Source: an uncultured Saprospiraceae bacterium
GTDB taxonomy: Bacteria; Bacteroidota; Bacteroidia; Chitinophagales; Saprospiraceae
Length of the DNA: 44,881 nucleotides
Direction of reading: 5' to 3'
Assembly: GCA_937941095.1 (NCBI GenBank)
Contig: CALDYJ010000057.1
Span: forward strand, 1-44,881
This document shows positions 43,353 to 44,881 of the stretch, piece after piece (position 1 is the stretch's first letter; each line of letters begins with the position of its first letter). The notes below the pieces were generated by a model. The model worked only from the letters and a program-made list of their open reading frames with translations. It was not told where the DNA came from and ran no database searches. The position numbers and the translations under genes are program-made.

Positions 43353-43754
43353 ATGCTAAGTAATTTTTATAAGCTTCCACGAATAATTTTAAGGCTGGTC
43401 AAAGCTATTAGAGCAGCACGTTCCATGAAAGCAATTGAAGAAGTAAGCATCTTTTATAATAAGAATAAAGCACATGGAACTTTACTTTTTTATTCAATTG
43501 CTTTGTTATTGATCATAGTTTATTGTTCTTTTGGTTTTTATAATTTCGAAAGTCCATTAAACGATCAAGTAGTAACGTTTGGAGATGCTTTATGGTGGGC
43601 TCTAATACCAGTGACTTCTGCTGGATATGGGAATATTTATCCAACAACTACCAATGGAAAAATTATCGCTATAATTCTGACTTTAGGAGGTATGGGTTTA
43701 TTCTCAGTATTAACTGCTGACATTCTTTCAATTTTTGTAAAACAAAAGCAATGA
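43353..43754 (+). CDS. Two-helix potassium-channel-like protein with altered filter
   Basis: 133 residues. Basic N-terminus, first helix about 45-62 (FYSIALLLIIVYCSFGF), pore helix, filter region SAGYGN (89-94), second helix about 101-127. The usual filter is TVGYGD; here Val becomes Ala and Asp becomes Asn, and the leading Thr is Ser. GYG is kept, so the protein probably still passes cations but selectivity may differ. No regulatory domain attached. Spaced 49 bp after the HupE gene. Confidence 0.82.
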   Translation: MLSNFYKLPRIILRLVKAIRAARSMKAIEEVSIFYNKNKAHGTLLFYSIALLLIIVYCSFGFYNFESPLNDQVVTFGDALWWALIPVTSAGYGNIYPTTTNGKIIAIILTLGGMGLFSVLTADILSIFVKQKQ

Positions 43755-43892
43755 GCAGAATTTTAAAAAGAGCATTAAATCGAAATGCTCACTAAAATTG
43801 TTAATGCTTTAGAGGCATCTCTGGATTAATCTAAATACAACTTATGTATTTTTTAAGCCCCCCCTCGCTTCTTGGCCTTGTTATTTTCCACA

Positions 43893-43910
43893 TTACTTTC
43901 CAATACAGAA
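43893..43910 (-). mobile_element. mnmE: attachment-like site R3: native mnmE 3' end
   Basis: TTCTGTATTGGAAAGTAA on the minus strand, within the mnmE coding region and identical to R1. Same orientation as R1 and R2, with all three open on the same side. The neighbouring 43755-43892 stretch holds a small hairpin (43771-43791) without T-run and a C7 run, no gene. Confidence 0.7.
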
Positions 43911-44881
43911 ATCCCTGAAAATACTATCCAATAAATCATCTGTCGATACCTCACCTGTAATTAAACCTAAGTGATGTAAACTCCTTCTAATATCTAAAGC
44001 AACTAGATCTGAACTGATGCCTGATTTTAAGGCTTGCTTTACTTCAGTCAAACTTTCCAAGGTATCATTCAGAGAACCTAAATGACGAACGCTACTGACC
44101 ATGGTCTTATCCAAAAGTGAAGGCTCCTTAATGATGGATTCAAAAAGTTTTTCTTTGAGGAACTCTATGTTCATGTTGTTAATCGCAGAAGTGGTGATTA
44201 AATTCGAATCATCTACAAGATGCCCGATGTAATAATCTTCTGCCTTTGTGTATGGGTTCAAATCCATTTTATTGGCCACGACAATAAGCATAGGTTTCAC
44301 CTCCGTTTTTATATTGCTTAAAGTATGCAATAACTCTTTTTCTAAATCGGCAGGACTTGTACTCAGGATGTCAAAGACATAAAGCAATATTGCAGAACTT
44401 TCGATTTTTGCGAAAGCTCTTTCTACGCCGATTGATTCGATGTCATCACTTGATTCTCGTAGACCTGCAGTATCAATCAATCGAAACTGAATGCCTTTGA
44501 TGTTTAATTGTTCTTCGATAGTATCTCTGGTTGTTCCAGCCATCTCCGAAACGATGGCGCGCTCTTCGTTTAACAGTGCATTTAATAAGGTGGACTTTCC
44601 AGCATTAGGCTTGCCTGCTATTACTGTAGCAACTCCATTTTTTAAAACATTACCTAAACTGAAAGAAGAAATTAATTTCTTGACAACAGCAAGAATCTCT
44701 TCTATTAAATTATTTAAAGCTGTTCGATCTGCAAATTCAACATCTTCTTCTCCAAAATCTAACTCCAATTCTAAAAGACTTGCAAACTTTATCAAACGAT
44801 CTCTAAGGTTTTTAATTTCTTCCGAAAAACCTCCTCGCATCTGATCCAAGGCCAATTGATGTGACATCTTGGAATCCGAAG
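43893..44881 (-). CDS. mnmE: tRNA modification GTPase MnmE, 3' portion
   Basis: Partial: the frame runs past the right end of the window. The piece holds the helical domain (LALDQMRGGFSEEI), then G motifs AGKPNAGKSTLLN (G1), GTTRDTIEE (G2), DTAGLRES (G3), NKMD (G4), and ends in FCIGK-stop. MnmE with MnmG makes the cmnm5 group on wobble uridine. An ATG at 44867 is inside the gene. Its last 18 bp are copied at 17796 and 20447; mnmE 3' ends are known targets of SGI1-family islands. Confidence 0.95.
   Translation of the reverse strand, partial: SDSKMSHQLALDQMRGGFSEEIKNLRDRLIKFASLLELELDFGEEDVEFADRTALNNLIEEILAVVKKLISSFSLGNVLKNGVATVIAGKPNAGKSTLLNALLNEERAIVSEMAGTTRDTIEEQLNIKGIQFRLIDTAGLRESSDDIESIGVERAFAKIESSAILLYVFDILSTSPADLEKELLHTLSNIKTEVKPMLIVVANKMDLNPYTKAEDYYIGHLVDDSNLITTSAINNMNIEFLKEKLFESIIKEPSLLDKTMVSSVRHLGSLNDTLESLTEVKQALKSGISSDLVALDIRRSLHHLGLITGEVSTDDLLDSIFRDFCIGK

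Larger units (their letters stand above)
20447..43910. mobile_element. Possible 23 kb island between R2 and the mnmE 3' end
   Basis: R2 and the resident mnmE terminus (43893-43910) are same-orientation 18-bp repeats enclosing 23.4 kb, as expected for an island at this known hotspot. Against it: no integrase, relaxase or phage gene is present inside, the content looks chromosomal (carbonic anhydrase operon, CorA, ECF sigma), and an operator type from outside the segment recurs within it. Treat as a hypothesis about boundaries. Confidence 0.35.

Noticed and set aside
43771..43791. GAGCATT/AATGCTC hairpin as terminator of the channel gene
   Set aside because: No T-run follows and the stem is only 7 bp; recorded within the mnmE-side note only.
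20447..43910. Integrase, relaxase or phage genes expected for a 23 kb island
   Set aside because: None seen in any frame; the short frame at 18649-18783 could not be identified, so I do not claim an integrase remnant.
1..44881. tRNA, rRNA or riboswitch genes
   Set aside because: No cloverleaf-like or conserved RNA element was noticed by eye; a covariance-model scan was not possible, so small RNAs may be missed.

Overview
The window comes from an AT-rich member of the Bacteroidota, most likely a marine, Saprospiria-like lineage. Supporting signs are several type IX secretion (T9SS) C-terminal sorting domains, a gliding-associated CHU_C domain, a CotH protein, SusD-free outer-membrane barrels and lipoproteins, a TAnnTTTG-type promoter, and a complete absence of Shine-Dalgarno dependence in most leaders. 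No rRNA, tRNA, CRISPR array, transposase or integrase gene was seen.

Layout. 1-850: lipoprotein with a decaying acidic repeat tail. 997-9452 (minus strand): a serine acetyltransferase/cysteine synthase fusion, a protease-nuclease fusion, a CHU_C surface protein and a CotH/PKD protein. 9677-10597: a T9SS cargo protein. 10685-13927: cytoplasmic beta-carbonic anhydrase, SulP anion transporter and a divergent TetR-type regulator. 13951-17593: a CHRD-like lipoprotein, a T9SS repeat protein and an AraC regulator. 17796-20464: a 2.7 kb module carrying hipBA, bounded by 18-bp copies of the mnmE 3' end. 20524-22011: pseudogenes and small lipoprotein/membrane genes. 22051-27960: a tight six-gene minus-strand operon (HPF-like protein, lipoprotein carbonic anhydrase, ABC exporter, HlyD, thioesterase, TolC), divergent from a TPR gene. 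29410-33422: LpxR-like protein, a broken outer-membrane gene, CorA, a glycosyltransferase and a RibD-type deaminase. 33510-43754: a DUF4331/TPR block divergent from an ECF sigma/anti-sigma pair, followed by a lipoprotein, a barrel, a second CHRD-like protein, a HupE/UreJ protein and a 2TM channel. 43893-44881: the 3' part of mnmE.

Two systems stand out. First, four near-identical 19-bp palindromes (core ATAGYAWTACTAT) lie in pairs in two divergent promoter regions 15 kb apart: SulP/TetR and TPR/HPF-like. The distances to all four start codons are matched (63 and 34 bp). This points to one TetR regulon that joins a bicarbonate-type uptake pair (SulP plus cytoplasmic carbonic anhydrase) to a second, envelope carbonic anhydrase and a three-part exporter whose ATPase lacks the usual LSGGQ, Walker-B and H-loop residues. 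Second, three same-orientation copies of the last 18 bp of mnmE (17796, 20447, 43893) look like attachment sites of SGI1-type, mnmE-targeting islands. The two distal copies share about 65 bp of adjoining sequence that includes 11-bp iterons. This suggests a tandem array: a 2.7 kb hipBA mini-island next to a possible 23 kb island, with no integrase in view.
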